IMG/VR virus record: IMGVR_UViG_3300042289_000986 | Coordinates: 62,001-126,000 of that record | Source of the DNA: a virus | Direction: 5' to 3' (one strand) | Length of the DNA stretch: 64,000 nucleotides | Shown: positions 1-7,921 of the stretch, one piece after another | How the letters are laid out: every line of letters begins with the position of its first letter | How positions within the stretch are numbered: the stretch's first letter is position 1 | Notes under the pieces: model-generated | Told to the model about the DNA's origin: nothing | The model's input: the letters and a program-made list of their open reading frames with translations, nothing else | Databases searched by the model: none | Program-made: the position numbers and the translations under genes

Positions 1-2
1 AT

Positions 3-1523
3 GTAACAACATCTGATGGATTAAACGCATTAAGAGTTTTATCCCAAGATTTAGAATCTTCTGTTGATGATATCACCATTGGTGATAAAAATGGAAATCT
101 TGCATACGTTACCAATAGTGCATTAAATGTATTTGTAACCAATGGTATTAGTGCAGTTTCTCTTACAAATCAATTAACAGGTATTACTGTTTTAAATCCA
201 ATTACAGCAGTTAATGCTAATATAACAAACACAGTAGCAATTAGTACAACTCAAACTTTACCTATTTCTGGTTCAGTTACTGTTTTAAATCCCGTTACAC
301 AAGTTACTACATCCCAAGAACCTACTCAACTTGATGCCTTTGGAAGATTAAGAACATCTTCTCCCATGACTTTATTTGATTCAAGTCATAGATATAGAGA
401 TAATAATTTATGGTCTACATTATCAGCAAATAATGGTTCGGTTTCATTCAACGAATTACAGGGATTAATGGAGTTAAATGTCACCAATACGTCAGGGGCT
501 AGTGCAATAAGAGAAACAACAAAAGTGTTTTCCTATCAACCGGGTAAGTCATTGTTAGTCATGAACACCTTTGTCATGGCTCCTTCTACAAATAATTTAA
601 GACAAAGAGTAGGTTATTTTGGACAAGATAATGGTATCTATTTTCAACTAGATGATGGTGTAATGAGCTTTGTTGAAAGAACTTTAGTTAACGGTTCTCC
701 TTCTTCAGAAACTATAGTACCTAAATCAGCTTGGAATGGTGACAGATTAGATGGAACTGGACCTTCTGGATTTACTTTAGATATTACAAAAGCACAAATT
801 TTGTGGATGGATATTGAATGGCTTGGTTTAGGAACGGTAAGAACTGGGTTTGTTATCGATGGTAAATTTATTGTTTGTCATTCATTTCACCATGCTAACA
901 GAATTGCTTCAACTTATATTACTACAGCATCTTTGCCTCTGAGATATGAGATTGTTAATAAAGGAACTACAACAGGTGGTACTAAAACACTAAAACAAGT
1001 ATGTTCCACTGTAATATCAGAAGGTGGTTATGAATTGAGAGGTTTGCAACAGGCAGTATCTATTCCAATTAATGCAGCAAGAACCTTTGCGGCTACAAAT
1101 ACATATTATCCGATAATTTCAATTAAATTAAAAACAACTCCAGATAGACTCGATGCAATTATTATTTTAACGGCTTTATCAATTTTAGGAAAAGGAAATA
1201 ACATCAACTACAACTGGCAAGTAAAAGCAAGCGGAGATACATCAGGAGGAAGTTGGGTTGATGCTGGAGTTGATAGTGCAGTGCAATATAATATTACAGG
1301 AACAAGCTATGCGGGTGGAAGAATTTTAGCAAGTGGTTTCATAAATGCTTCTAATCAAGGTTCTCCGAATTTGGATATTCTTAAAGAAGCTTTGTTTAAA
1401 TTTCAATTAGAACGAAACAATTTAACGAAGACTCCTTTTGAATTAACTTTGGTTGCTGCATCAGATGCCACTAATAATGCTGGTATGTTTGCTTCAATGG
1501 ATTGGGAAGAGATTAGTAGATAA
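3..1523 (+). CDS. Virion structural protein, 5'-truncated
   Basis: The reading frame is open from the first bases of the window through to the stop, so the gene begins upstream; an internal ATG at 366 is not the true start. At least 506 residues are visible. The first 120 are Thr/Val/Asn-rich with repeated 'TVLNP' units, typical of beta-rich fibre or decoration proteins. The phrase 'DAFGRLRTSSPMTLFDSSHRY' region (about 354-400) is a conserved segment of large structural proteins in T4-type phages, as I remember them. No catalytic motif is seen. It probably forms part of the head surface or a tail-fibre/baseplate appendage. The virion role is inferred from composition and that segment. Confidence 0.6.
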   Translation, partial: VTTSDGLNALRVLSQDLESSVDDITIGDKNGNLAYVTNSALNVFVTNGISAVSLTNQLTGITVLNPITAVNANITNTVAISTTQTLPISGSVTVLNPVTQVTTSQEPTQLDAFGRLRTSSPMTLFDSSHRYRDNNLWSTLSANNGSVSFNELQGLMELNVTNTSGASAIRETTKVFSYQPGKSLLVMNTFVMAPSTNNLRQRVGYFGQDNGIYFQLDDGVMSFVERTLVNGSPSSETIVPKSAWNGDRLDGTGPSGFTLDITKAQILWMDIEWLGLGTVRTGFVIDGKFIVCHSFHHANRIASTYITTASLPLRYEIVNKGTTTGGTKTLKQVCSTVISEGGYELRGLQQAVSIPINAARTFAATNTYYPIISIKLKTTPDRLDAIIILTALSILGKGNNINYNWQVKASGDTSGGSWVDAGVDSAVQYNITGTSYAGGRILASGFINASNQGSPNLDILKEALFKFQLERNNLTKTPFELTLVAASDATNNAGMFASMDWEEISR

Positions 1524-1534
1524 TTTACTTTTTT

Positions 1535-2200
1535 ATGATTCTCTGTTTATCAGATATTCATTTAGGAAGTCCAATATGTCAGGCAGAATTGACATTAAAA
1601 ATATTAGAAGATTGCGAGTACGATAAACTTATAATTTGTGGTGATCTTTTAGATTCTTATAACATTCATAGACTTTGTAAAAAACAATGGAAAGTTTTAT
1701 CTGCCTTGAGGAAAATATCCAAAACTAAAGAGTGCATTTTCATTAAAGGAAATCACGATAAAAGTTTGGAAACCGTAAGTGCTTTGCTTGGTTTTGATTT
1801 TAAATTGGAACACATTGAAAAGATTGGTGGTAAAAAGTTTTATTTTGTTCATGGGGATAAATGGGATTATATAATTCAATTAAGACCATTGTTAACTGAA
1901 ATCGCATCGGGAATTTATTATTTTTTACAAAAAATAGATAAGACCCAAAAGTTTACAAGAAAATTAAAAAAGAAAATTAAAACTTGGAGATCATCTGCTG
2001 ATAAAGTTATGGAAAGAGTAGCTAATCACGGAAAAGATTTAAATTGTGATGTGGTTGTATTTGGACATACCCACATGCCAGAGCATAAAAACGTCAATGG
2101 AATAGAATGTGTTAATTTAGGTTCTCAGTGTGATCTACCAGTTACATACTGTAAAATAAGTAATAAAGGTAACATAACTTTAAAAAGTTTAGATAAATAG
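1535..2200 (+). CDS. Calcineurin-like metallophosphoesterase
   Basis: A 221-residue protein with the complete metallophosphoesterase signature: D-x-H ('SDIHLGS', residues 6-10), GDxxD ('GDLLD', about 36), GNHD (about 73) and GHxH ('FGHTHMP', about 176). These motifs bind a two-metal centre that hydrolyses phosphomonoesters or phosphodiesters. The overall arrangement resembles LpxH-type UDP-diacylglucosamine pyrophosphatases, but small phage phosphoesterases often act on nucleotides or RNA, so the substrate is open. It lies 12 bp after a structural gene and 9 bp before a membrane-protein gene. It is one of four phosphoesterases in the window. Confidence 0.8.
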   Translation: MILCLSDIHLGSPICQAELTLKILEDCEYDKLIICGDLLDSYNIHRLCKKQWKVLSALRKISKTKECIFIKGNHDKSLETVSALLGFDFKLEHIEKIGGKKFYFVHGDKWDYIIQLRPLLTEIASGIYYFLQKIDKTQKFTRKLKKKIKTWRSSADKVMERVANHGKDLNCDVVVFGHTHMPEHKNVNGIECVNLGSQCDLPVTYCKISNKGNITLKSLDK

Positions 2201-2208
2201 TAATAGTT

Positions 2209-3045
2209 ATGTTCGTAGGTATTTTAGCTTTAACCGCATTTATTATTGCTGGTGTGGCAGCATATTTTTCTGTTTATGGTATTGCTACACTCTATGCAGG
2301 AGCATTTATTTCTGTTCTTGTCATGGCAGGAGCTTTGGAAGTCGGTAAGCTTGTAGCAACAAGTTTTCTTTACCGATACTGGCACAAGACTAATCTGTTG
2401 TTAAAAACTTATATTCTTGTTGCCATTTTAACTCTGATGGGAATTACATCAATGGGTATATTTGGATTTTTGACATCAGCTTATCAAACAAGTCTTATAG
2501 AATATTCTCAAGCAGAAACACAACAAGAATTTTTGGTATCGCAAAAAGCGATACTTGAAAAAGAATTAGAGTCTTTGGCAATGCGTGTTGATACCTTAAA
2601 TCAATCTCGTCTCTCTCAAGAACAAAGACTCCCATCAATGTCTCGTAGATCAGCAGCACCTGTTTATGAAGATATTAAAAAGTCTGGAGAAGAAATTACA
2701 CAATCTAAAGGAAGAATGAATCAAATATTTGAAGAAATAAAAGCCCTTGATTTACAAACACTGGAAGCACAAAAACAAAGTGGTAAACAAAAAGATATTG
2801 GAACACTCAAATATGCAGCAGAACTTTTTGGAACAGATATCAATACAATTGTTAAGTGGTTCACACTTGCTATTATTGTTGTATTCGATCCTTTGGCTAT
2901 TGCTTTAGTTTTAGCTTATAACATAGCAGCAAATAAAAAATTTGATGAAGAGGAAATTGTAGTCGAAGATGAAGAAAAAGAAGTTAAATTAATAAGAAAA
3001 ATTAAAGAAAAAATTTTACCATCAACAGCAAAATATAGAAACTAA
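2209..3045 (+). CDS. Multi-pass membrane protein with coiled coil
   Basis: A 278-residue protein. Hydrophobic helices lie at about residues 3-22, 25-45 and 66-90. A long charged, heptad-like segment (about 95-190, rich in Gln/Glu/Lys) follows, then a further membrane helix at about 213-236 and an acidic/basic tail. I do not recognise a named family; the architecture suggests an inner-membrane protein with a large soluble coiled-coil domain. It sits between the phosphoesterase and a small Lys-rich gene, all on the plus strand with 1-9 bp gaps. Confidence 0.6.
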   Translation: MFVGILALTAFIIAGVAAYFSVYGIATLYAGAFISVLVMAGALEVGKLVATSFLYRYWHKTNLLLKTYILVAILTLMGITSMGIFGFLTSAYQTSLIEYSQAETQQEFLVSQKAILEKELESLAMRVDTLNQSRLSQEQRLPSMSRRSAAPVYEDIKKSGEEITQSKGRMNQIFEEIKALDLQTLEAQKQSGKQKDIGTLKYAAELFGTDINTIVKWFTLAIIVVFDPLAIALVLAYNIAANKKFDEEEIVVEDEEKEVKLIRKIKEKILPSTAKYRN

Positions 3046-3046
3046 T

Positions 3047-3187
3047 ATGAAATATAGTAAAAATAGAAAATATAGAGATCAAGAAGTTATTCTTGAAAAA
3101 GAAATTAAAACAGTTAAAAAGAAAATTAAAAAGAAGACTTCTGTTTTAGATAAAGTTAAAAACTTTTTTAAAAAACTTTGGAAATAA
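3047..3187 (+). CDS. Small Lys-rich protein
   Basis: A 46-residue ORF starting one base after the previous stop. It is strongly basic (about one third Lys/Arg), with the core 'KKKIKKKTSV' and an amphipathic C-terminus. No family recognised. The tight junction with the membrane-protein gene and full codon continuity support translation. Binding to nucleic acid or an acidic membrane surface is possible from composition alone. Confidence 0.45.
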   Translation: MKYSKNRKYRDQEVILEKEIKTVKKKIKKKTSVLDKVKNFFKKLWK

Positions 3188-3196
3188 TTTTGAAAG

Positions 3197-3653
3197 TGGA
3201 GGTGAGGAGAGTTGAACTCCTGTCCAAATAATCTAGGCTAAAAGGTCTACATGTTTGAGTGTCTTTAGCATTTCAGCCACCATACGGTAACGGAGACTTT
3301 AGGCTGCATAGTGACACTAACTGAGTTTATAGTCTGCCTGTAGACATTATCGCAATCTACATACGGTTGATATTTTGTTGTTACGTTAGAACTACCAACA
3401 ATCTAACAACCTCTGCTATCAATGATTCTTTAGAGGATCCAGAATCAAGGTTCTTAGGCGGCTAAGAGCATCTCTTCATCCGCATATGAGGCGAGAACCT
3501 CATCAGCGTTGTTGAAAATACTCTCGGCTTCTGCCAAGAGATCAGAAGTGAAATCTTCTGCATTTAGTTTTTTAATCGATTTTTTACGAGGCCATCGATT
3601 AACCTCGACATGCACTTTTAGTTTCAACTATCTGTCGAAACCAGTACACCCCC
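3197..3653 (-). ncRNA. ssrA: tmRNA (SsrA) with 35-residue tag
   Basis: One-piece tmRNA. The 5' GGGGGUG pairs with 3' CACCUCC to give a 7-bp acceptor stem with a G3-U70 pair, the alanine identity element, and A as discriminator; CCA is not encoded. The 5' part has the tmRNA signature 'CTGGTTTCGAC'. A 5-bp T arm (AGGAG/CTCCT around TTCAACT) closes the 3' end. Pseudoknot 1 is clear: CGAGG/CCTCG and AATCGAT/ATCGATT. Twelve nt after it is the likely resume codon GCA (about 3561). The tag reads AEDFTSDLLAEAES..., then ...ADEEMLLAA-stop: 35 codons in all, ending in the protease-type LLAA. Host tags are usually about 10. No smpB gene is visible in the window, so host SmpB is probably used. Confidence 0.93.
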
Positions 3654-3676
3654 AAATTTTCAAAGAACAGATCTAT

Positions 3677-4849
3677 TTAGTCAACCTTCAAAGTTTTACC
3701 CAATGAATTGATTGTGGCTTTTTTATTGGTAACCTTAACCAATTCAACGCCTGTGCTATCTTCAGAATAATTGACAATACAAAAACCATTTTGCCAATTT
3801 GCGCCTTTAACATAGGTAGGATTCAGTTTACATGCACATCCGATTTCATGGTTCTCAATAATTTCCATTGGACGAGAACCAATCTTTGGAATGGTTTGAT
3901 ATGTTGATCCCAAACGATGAGTATGGCTTGTAATAGTAGAAGCAAAATGTTTTTCAAAATTACCTCTAGCAGAGAAGCCACCATGCTTACGAACAATATC
4001 ACCATGATAAACAAACACGTTATTTGGCAACTCTACCAAAGAATCCATATCATCTGTAGCATCTACTAAACGAATTCTTGACCAATCAGCTTGAGGATGG
4101 AACACCTTCGTATATGAGAGATTCTCTGCAATTTGTGGAAGCTCTAAAAGTTGTTTGATATCATCACTGGCAGAAATGTATCTCCACCAACGACCTTCGA
4201 TACCATTACCTGAATGGTTTCCATTCGTTTCAAGAATCTCTGCTTTAAATGGTTCTGTAATATCATGAAGAATTTTGAGAAATTTATGATAAGCCTCAAT
4301 TTCATCATTGATACTATGACCATGACGAGCATCTTTAGAATACTTGCTAATAGAAAGAAGATCAACCGTATCACCATTAAGAATAATTCTTTCTGGTTTC
4401 ATTTCTTCGACAGCTTGAAGAAAGATGTTGATCGTATCCCAACACTCAAAACCAAAGTGAGTGTCACCAATAATCATTGTTGATTTGTTGGCAACCGAAT
4501 ATGTTTTAGGTTTTACTGGAGCAGGATATTGGACGTATTTAACATTTTCCAAAAACTCTTTCAAACGTTCTTGGCGGAAATCATTTTTGGTCATTCCTGC
4601 AAGATAAGGAGTTTCAAAAGATTCCGTAGTTTCTTCTTCAGTAATAATATTGATTGGGTTGTCATTCTCATCAAAAGAATTTTGAACTGTTGTCTTAACA
4701 GTAGTATTGCGGCGGCGACCTGTAACCCAATCGTGAATGGTTGATCTTGGAACGCCTAACAGTTCAGAAATTTCTGTTTTGGTTTTACCTCTTCCGTGAA
4801 GCTGTAAAACTTTTTTACGTTTAATATTTCGATCTGAATTTATATTCAT
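3677..4849 (-). CDS. HTH-fused metallophosphoesterase
   Basis: A 390-residue two-domain protein. Residues about 10-45 form a helix-turn-helix ('TEISELLGVPRSTIHDWV') followed by a basic 'GRRRNT' stretch. Residues about 125-350 carry phosphoesterase motifs: 'GDTHFG', 'NGDTVD', 'NGNHSG', 'VYHGD' and 'SHTHR'. The HTH resembles those of resolvases and sigma-like switches, so the enzyme may be recruited to DNA. A strong sigma70-type promoter lies directly upstream on the minus strand. The downstream end abuts the tmRNA 5' end, so the two minus-strand units may be co-transcribed. The substrate is unknown. Confidence 0.75.
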   Translation of the reverse strand: MNINSDRNIKRKKVLQLHGRGKTKTEISELLGVPRSTIHDWVTGRRRNTTVKTTVQNSFDENDNPINIITEEETTESFETPYLAGMTKNDFRQERLKEFLENVKYVQYPAPVKPKTYSVANKSTMIIGDTHFGFECWDTINIFLQAVEEMKPERIILNGDTVDLLSISKYSKDARHGHSINDEIEAYHKFLKILHDITEPFKAEILETNGNHSGNGIEGRWWRYISASDDIKQLLELPQIAENLSYTKVFHPQADWSRIRLVDATDDMDSLVELPNNVFVYHGDIVRKHGGFSARGNFEKHFASTITSHTHRLGSTYQTIPKIGSRPMEIIENHEIGCACKLNPTYVKGANWQNGFCIVNYSEDSTGVELVKVTNKKATINSLGKTLKVD

Positions 4850-4856
4850 ATTGCCA

Positions 4857-4885
4857 ATATTAAGCTACTGTGGTATATTTGTCAA
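4857..4885 (-). promoter_or_regulatory. Sigma70-type promoter
   Basis: On the minus strand, TTGACA (4880-4885) is followed after exactly 17 bp by TAATAT (4857-4862). It lies just upstream of the HTH-phosphoesterase start at 4849. The match suggests early transcription by host RNA polymerase of this gene and perhaps of the tmRNA beyond it. Confidence 0.7.
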
Positions 4886-4909
4886 ATCTTTTTTGTGAAT
4901 AAATATATG

Positions 4910-5227
4910 ATGGAAGAACAAGAATACTTTCAACTGAATGAAAAACTGAAAGAAGAACTGGTTTTAAAATACGAAGCATTTGAAGTTAAAACTATTTTTT
5001 ATCCTAATGGTTTTAGTATTGTACCATATCCTTTTTATGAATCAATTGCTAGATGGCATAAAGATGTAGATGAGAAAATAATAGCAAGAGGAATGGCTAA
5101 AATTTGGAAATATCAAAAAAAGATAAACGATTTGTGTGAAATGTCTGATCCTGTGTTTGAAACTAGCTACGGCCATCCACAAATCGTCTGGGCTATATTT
5201 CCTGACAATATTGACACTCCAAATTGA
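4910..5227 (+). CDS. Hypothetical protein
   Basis: About 105 residues. I prefer the ATG at 4910 over the GTG at 4895 because the late-promoter-like octamer AATAAATA ends 4 nt before it. The protein is mildly acidic, with a central hydrophobic/aromatic patch ('GFSIVPYPFYE'). Nothing indicates membrane insertion. No family recognised. Confidence 0.5.
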   Translation: MEEQEYFQLNEKLKEELVLKYEAFEVKTIFYPNGFSIVPYPFYESIARWHKDVDEKIIARGMAKIWKYQKKINDLCEMSDPVFETSYGHPQIVWAIFPDNIDTPN

Positions 5228-5245
5228 TAATTATTAATATCTCCA

Positions 5246-5692
5246 ATGGAATCATATACACACCGAAGATCAGCAGATAAAAGCGATGCTAAAGTTAATA
5301 TAATTGAATTTTTAAACCAATTTGAAGTAAAACACAGAGCATTTATCAGTTTAATTTTAAGACCGCTGTTTATGCTTTTGATGTTTTTATCTGTAGGATA
5401 TTATACAATGTGGCTTTCATCAACATACGTTAAACAAACTCAATTTGGTCAATATATCGAAAAACAAGACGTAGAAGACGCAAAACAAGATGAATTAGCC
5501 AAAACACGATTTGAAGTAGTACAAACTAAATTGGATGCAATCATCAATCAACAAACAATATACACTGAACAATTAAAATCTGTAAATCAACTGATGGTTA
5601 ATCAACAAAAAGATGTTGATGATTTAAATGAAAGAGTTACATATATAGAGAGAAATATTAGAAATTATTATTCTGAACCAAATACACCATGA
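5246..5692 (+). CDS. Single-TM coiled-coil membrane protein
   Basis: A 148-residue protein with a charged N-terminus, one membrane helix at about residues 37-58 ('LILRPLFMLLMFLSVGYY'), then a long heptad-rich Gln/Asp/Lys segment. A type II inner-membrane orientation with a soluble coiled coil is likely. T4-type holins and i-spanins share this plan, but no diagnostic motif allows either call. It overlaps the next gene by 4 bp (ATGA). Confidence 0.55.
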   Translation: MESYTHRRSADKSDAKVNIIEFLNQFEVKHRAFISLILRPLFMLLMFLSVGYYTMWLSSTYVKQTQFGQYIEKQDVEDAKQDELAKTRFEVVQTKLDAIINQQTIYTEQLKSVNQLMVNQQKDVDDLNERVTYIERNIRNYYSEPNTP

Positions 5693-6075
5693 AATATGAT
5701 TTATTAGTATCAAGTTATCTTGATAAACTTGGAAAACCAAAATATAAAAATTCGTATGTTATATCTTACGATCAAAAAAGATATACTTTAAGTGCCAATA
5801 CACCAAAACAAGCAATGGCATTTATTGGTAGAAAAATTGCGGAAAAAATGAATTATAAAAATCCTGCGATTGTTATTTCAAAAGTTTTACAAAATGCAAA
5901 AGTTGTTGAAGAAAAACCTAACCCAGAGACAAAACCAATTGTTAATGAAGAAAAAGCCAAACGTGACCGTTGCTTGCGAAGGGCGGATAGCGTCTACGGT
6001 AAAAAAACAAGTGCCTATAAATCTGGCGCGGTAGTCAAGTGTCGCCAAGGTAAAATCTGGAAAAAGAAAAAATGA
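5689..6075 (+). CDS. Small basic Cys-containing phage protein
   Basis: 128 residues. The C-terminal 40 residues hold a conserved-looking module, 'RDRCLRRADSVYGKK...SAYKSGAVVKCRQGKIWK', with two Cys and strong positive charge. I recall this module in small proteins of marine T4-type phages and large DNA viruses, where its function is unknown. The N-terminus 'MKYDLLVSSYL' resembles that of the basic protein encoded at 44445-44720. It is translationally coupled to both neighbours by 4-bp overlaps. A virion-associated DNA-binding role is an inference. Confidence 0.6.
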   Translation: MKYDLLVSSYLDKLGKPKYKNSYVISYDQKRYTLSANTPKQAMAFIGRKIAEKMNYKNPAIVISKVLQNAKVVEEKPNPETKPIVNEEKAKRDRCLRRADSVYGKKTSAYKSGAVVKCRQGKIWKKKK

Positions 6076-6335
6076 ATTTAAAACAATTAATTTTAGATGT
6101 AATTGAAGAAGGTTTTCAAAAAGAAAAAAAAGAAGGATTGCATGGTTGGTTTTCTAGAAATAAAGGAAAGGGTTGGGTGGATTGTAAAACAGGAAAAACG
6201 TGCGGAAGACAAAAAGGAGAAAAAAGAAAAGGGTATCCTGCTTGCCGTCCAACCAAATCTATGTGCAATTCTCGTAAAAGACACAAGAAAGGTTCTAAAA
6301 GAATTTCTTGGAAAAAAGGAGATAAGGCATCTTAA
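6072..6335 (+). CDS. Lys/Cys-rich phage protein, (L/I)xE N-terminus
   Basis: 87 residues, very basic. After a short hydrophobic N-terminus ending in 'VIEE' comes a conserved-looking block: 'HGWFSRNKGKGWVDC', 'TCGRQKGEKRKGYPAC' and 'SMCNSRKRH'. Its four Cys could bind zinc. I recall this block in proteins of large DNA viruses. The N-terminus fits a T4-type prohead targeting peptide (cleavage after I-E-E). It overlaps the upstream gene by 4 bp. Confidence 0.6.
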   Translation: MNLKQLILDVIEEGFQKEKKEGLHGWFSRNKGKGWVDCKTGKTCGRQKGEKRKGYPACRPTKSMCNSRKRHKKGSKRISWKKGDKAS

Positions 6336-6355
6336 AAAGTATAAGTATTCATACA

Positions 6356-6670
6356 ATGAAAACAAAAGACCAAATGCTTTTAGAACAAGCTTATAATAAA
6401 ATTTTAAATGAAATAAGCGGTTTCGATGAAGATGATAGTGCTTCTGATGCACAACAAAACGCACCACAAGATTTAAAAGAAATCGAACAAGATTTGATGA
6501 GTGGTGAGTTTGGTGCTGCTTATGGAAAGTTAGAAAAACTTTTAAAATCATTGGAACCATTGGTTGGTGACATGTTCACTAAAGAAGAACCAAAAGGACC
6601 AAACTCTGAAGAATTCTTAAAACAAAGAATGAGTTTGAAGTTTGACGAAGAAGATAATCAAAACAACTAA
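6356..6670 (+). CDS. Acidic protein with (L/I)xE N-terminal motif
   Basis: 104 residues. It begins 'MKTKDQMLLE', nearly identical to the starts of the otherwise different proteins at 39396 and 20196 (minus). The rest is acidic, with a predicted helical hairpin around residues 45-75. TATAAGTA stands 8 nt before the ATG. Candidate internal head protein: in T4 a short N-terminal peptide ending in (L/I)xE directs proteins into the prohead and is cut by gp21. That role is inferred. Confidence 0.6.
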   Translation: MKTKDQMLLEQAYNKILNEISGFDEDDSASDAQQNAPQDLKEIEQDLMSGEFGAAYGKLEKLLKSLEPLVGDMFTKEEPKGPNSEEFLKQRMSLKFDEEDNQNN

Positions 6671-6681
6671 GATTTTCTTTT

Positions 6682-7035
6682 ATGTCTGATCTTTCATTTA
6701 AAGATTATTTTCTTTTAAAGGAAGCTTTAGAATTTAAAAATGGTGGGTTTAGAATAACAGCCGATGATGGTGTTAATATAACTCTTGTTCAGCTTTTTAA
6801 AGATTTAAAAAATAACTGGAAAGAGCTTGCAAAATTTATTATACAAAATATAAAGTCTCATCATTTTAGTCCTTTAGTTATTATTATATCAATGGCGTTG
6901 GCTGGAATAAACACACAAGATTTTATCAATAAAAATCCTGAAGTTTTAAATTATGGAATAAGTCAAAAACTTATCGATAAAGTTGCCATTTTTTTAGATA
7001 AAAATCCCGAAGCTTTAAAATTATTTCAAAAATGA
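6682..7035 (+). CDS. Hypothetical protein with LxE N-terminal motif
   Basis: 117 residues. The N-terminus 'SDLSFKDYFLLKEAL' contains L-K-E, a candidate prohead-protease site. A moderately hydrophobic stretch at about residues 65-85 ('SPLVIIISMALAG') may be buried or membrane-active. No family recognised. It overlaps the following small gene by 4 bp (ATGA). Confidence 0.5.
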   Translation: MSDLSFKDYFLLKEALEFKNGGFRITADDGVNITLVQLFKDLKNNWKELAKFIIQNIKSHHFSPLVIIISMALAGINTQDFINKNPEVLNYGISQKLIDKVAIFLDKNPEALKLFQK

Positions 7036-7196
7036 AATCTTATAAGCAAGGTGTTGTAAACACAGACGATCATCCAATTTTAAGAAAAACTCAATTAGTG
7101 AGTATAATTTCCGAAGAAGATGATTTTTATATTGTTAAACCATTAATATCTTGTTTTGAACAAAAAATTTTAAAAAAAGATTTAATTGTTAATTGA
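7032..7196 (+). CDS. Small hypothetical protein
   Basis: 54 residues, coupled to the upstream gene by an ATGA overlap, which supports its reality. It contains 'KTQLVSIISEEDDFYIVKPL', which looks like a small beta-rich fold. No family recognised. It is the last gene before the first tRNA pair. Confidence 0.45.
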   Translation: MKSYKQGVVNTDDHPILRKTQLVSIISEEDDFYIVKPLISCFEQKILKKDLIVN

Positions 7197-7236
7197 CATC
7201 AACCGATGTTTAAGGTAAGTTTATAGTATATTAAAT

Positions 7237-7307
7237 GCCTGGTTAGTTTAATGGTAAAACGGTTGATTTGTAATCATCTGACACCAGTTCGATTCTGGTA
7301 CTGGGCT
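7237..7307 (+). tRNA. tRNA-Thr(TGT)
   Basis: Acceptor GCCTGGT/ACTGGGC with two G-T wobbles, D arm GTTT/AAAC, anticodon loop TTTGTAA and T arm ACCAG/CTGGT around TTCGATT. The anticodon stem has one T-T mismatch. CCA is not encoded. It would read ACA, a frequent codon in this AT-rich genome. Confidence 0.8.
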
Positions 7308-7315
7308 TTTTAAAT

Positions 7316-7392
7316 TGCGGGATAGCAGTTCTGGTGAACTCAAGTGTCTCATAAGCACTTTTAGGTGGGTTCGATTCCCACTCCCGCTACCA
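7316..7392 (+). tRNA. tRNA-Met(CAT), initiator-like
   Basis: The anticodon loop CTCATAA sits on the stem AGTGT/GCACT, and the T arm is GTGGG/CCCAC. Six bp of acceptor stem (GCGGGA/TCCCGC) plus an unpaired T1-T72 end and encoded CCA resemble bacterial initiator tRNA, whose hallmark is a mismatched 1-72 pair. The GGG/CCC anticodon-stem signature of initiators is missing, so elongator Met or lysidine-modified Ile remain possible. Confidence 0.75.
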
Positions 7393-7396
7393 ACTT

Positions 7397-7618
7397 ATGT
7401 ATGTACCATCTAAGCATTTTGAAAACCCTGAACAAGAAATAGTTTGTCTTTTAACAGGAGAATCTTATGTTTATTTAGAAGGCGATGATTTATCTCTAAT
7501 AGATCCAAAATATCATGAAGGATCTATAACAGAGCTACCAAAAAGATTTTTTCAACATCCTACTGGTATTTCAAAAGGAAATGGACAAGTTAGAATTTTA
7601 ATGCCCAAGATCCAATAA
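7397..7618 (+). CDS. Hypothetical protein between tRNAs
   Basis: 73 residues, starting 4 bp after the encoded CCA of the Met tRNA, so tRNA processing would leave an almost leaderless message. It contains 'EQEIVCLLTGESYVYLEGDDLSLIDP', suggesting a small beta-barrel. No family recognised. Confidence 0.5.
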   Translation: MYVPSKHFENPEQEIVCLLTGESYVYLEGDDLSLIDPKYHEGSITELPKRFFQHPTGISKGNGQVRILMPKIQ

Positions 7619-7685
7619 TGTGACGAAATCTTAACTTGTTAGTTGGCACAAATGGTGCTAAATAAATGTGTGAAAGGAGGTATAC

Positions 7686-7847
7686 ATGGAAAAACATTAT
7701 CAAACACACCAATTGGGGATTGTTTTTGGTCCTTATGGTTCAGTTGGATATGTAGGAACAATACAGCGAGAAGATTTGAAAGAAATCGCTCAGATTTTTT
7801 TCGGATTGTTTCGTTGGGTTAAAACAACTTTAGCTTCATTGTTCTAA
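7686..7847 (+). CDS. Small hypothetical protein
   Basis: 53 residues with one of the best ribosome binding sites in the window (AAAGGAGG, 5 nt before the ATG) and a strong terminator 10 bp after the stop. This is a self-contained monocistronic unit, unlike the SD-less late genes. The N-terminal half is Gly/Tyr-rich; the C-terminal half is an amphipathic helix ('IFFGLFRWVKTTLASLF') that could contact a membrane. No family recognised. The layout suggests a strongly expressed early gene. Confidence 0.6.
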   Translation: MEKHYQTHQLGIVFGPYGSVGYVGTIQREDLKEIAQIFFGLFRWVKTTLASLF

Positions 7848-7857
7848 TCATAAACAC

Positions 7858-7886
7858 AACCCCTCTCGAAAGAGAGGGGTTTTTTA
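7858..7886 (+). terminator. Intrinsic terminator
   Basis: Perfect 10-bp stem AACCCCTCTC/GAGAGGGGTT with a GAAA loop, then a T run. It ends the small gene at 7686-7847. Confidence 0.92.
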
Positions 7887-7887
7887 T

Positions 7888-7915
7888 TTGACTTTTAAAA
7901 TATTTTTAGTATATT
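7888..7915 (+). promoter_or_regulatory. Sigma70-type promoter
   Basis: TTGACT, 16 bp, TATATT, immediately after the terminator and only a few bases before the ATG at 7922. It could drive the small membrane-protein gene and the following tRNA-Glu and tRNA-Gly. Confidence 0.6.
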
Positions 7916-7921
7916 CTTATT

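Noticed and set aside
3509-3706. 65-codon plus-strand ORF
   Set aside because: It lies within the tmRNA on the opposite strand, and the RNA structure explains the sequence.
6093-6560. 155-codon minus-strand ORF rich in Phe and His
   Set aside because: Mirror of two well-supported plus-strand genes with Lys-rich codons; composition is unlike a real protein.
7193-7227. TTGACA followed by TATAGT upstream of tRNA-Thr
   Set aside because: The spacing is 23 bp, too wide for a sigma70 promoter; left unannotated.
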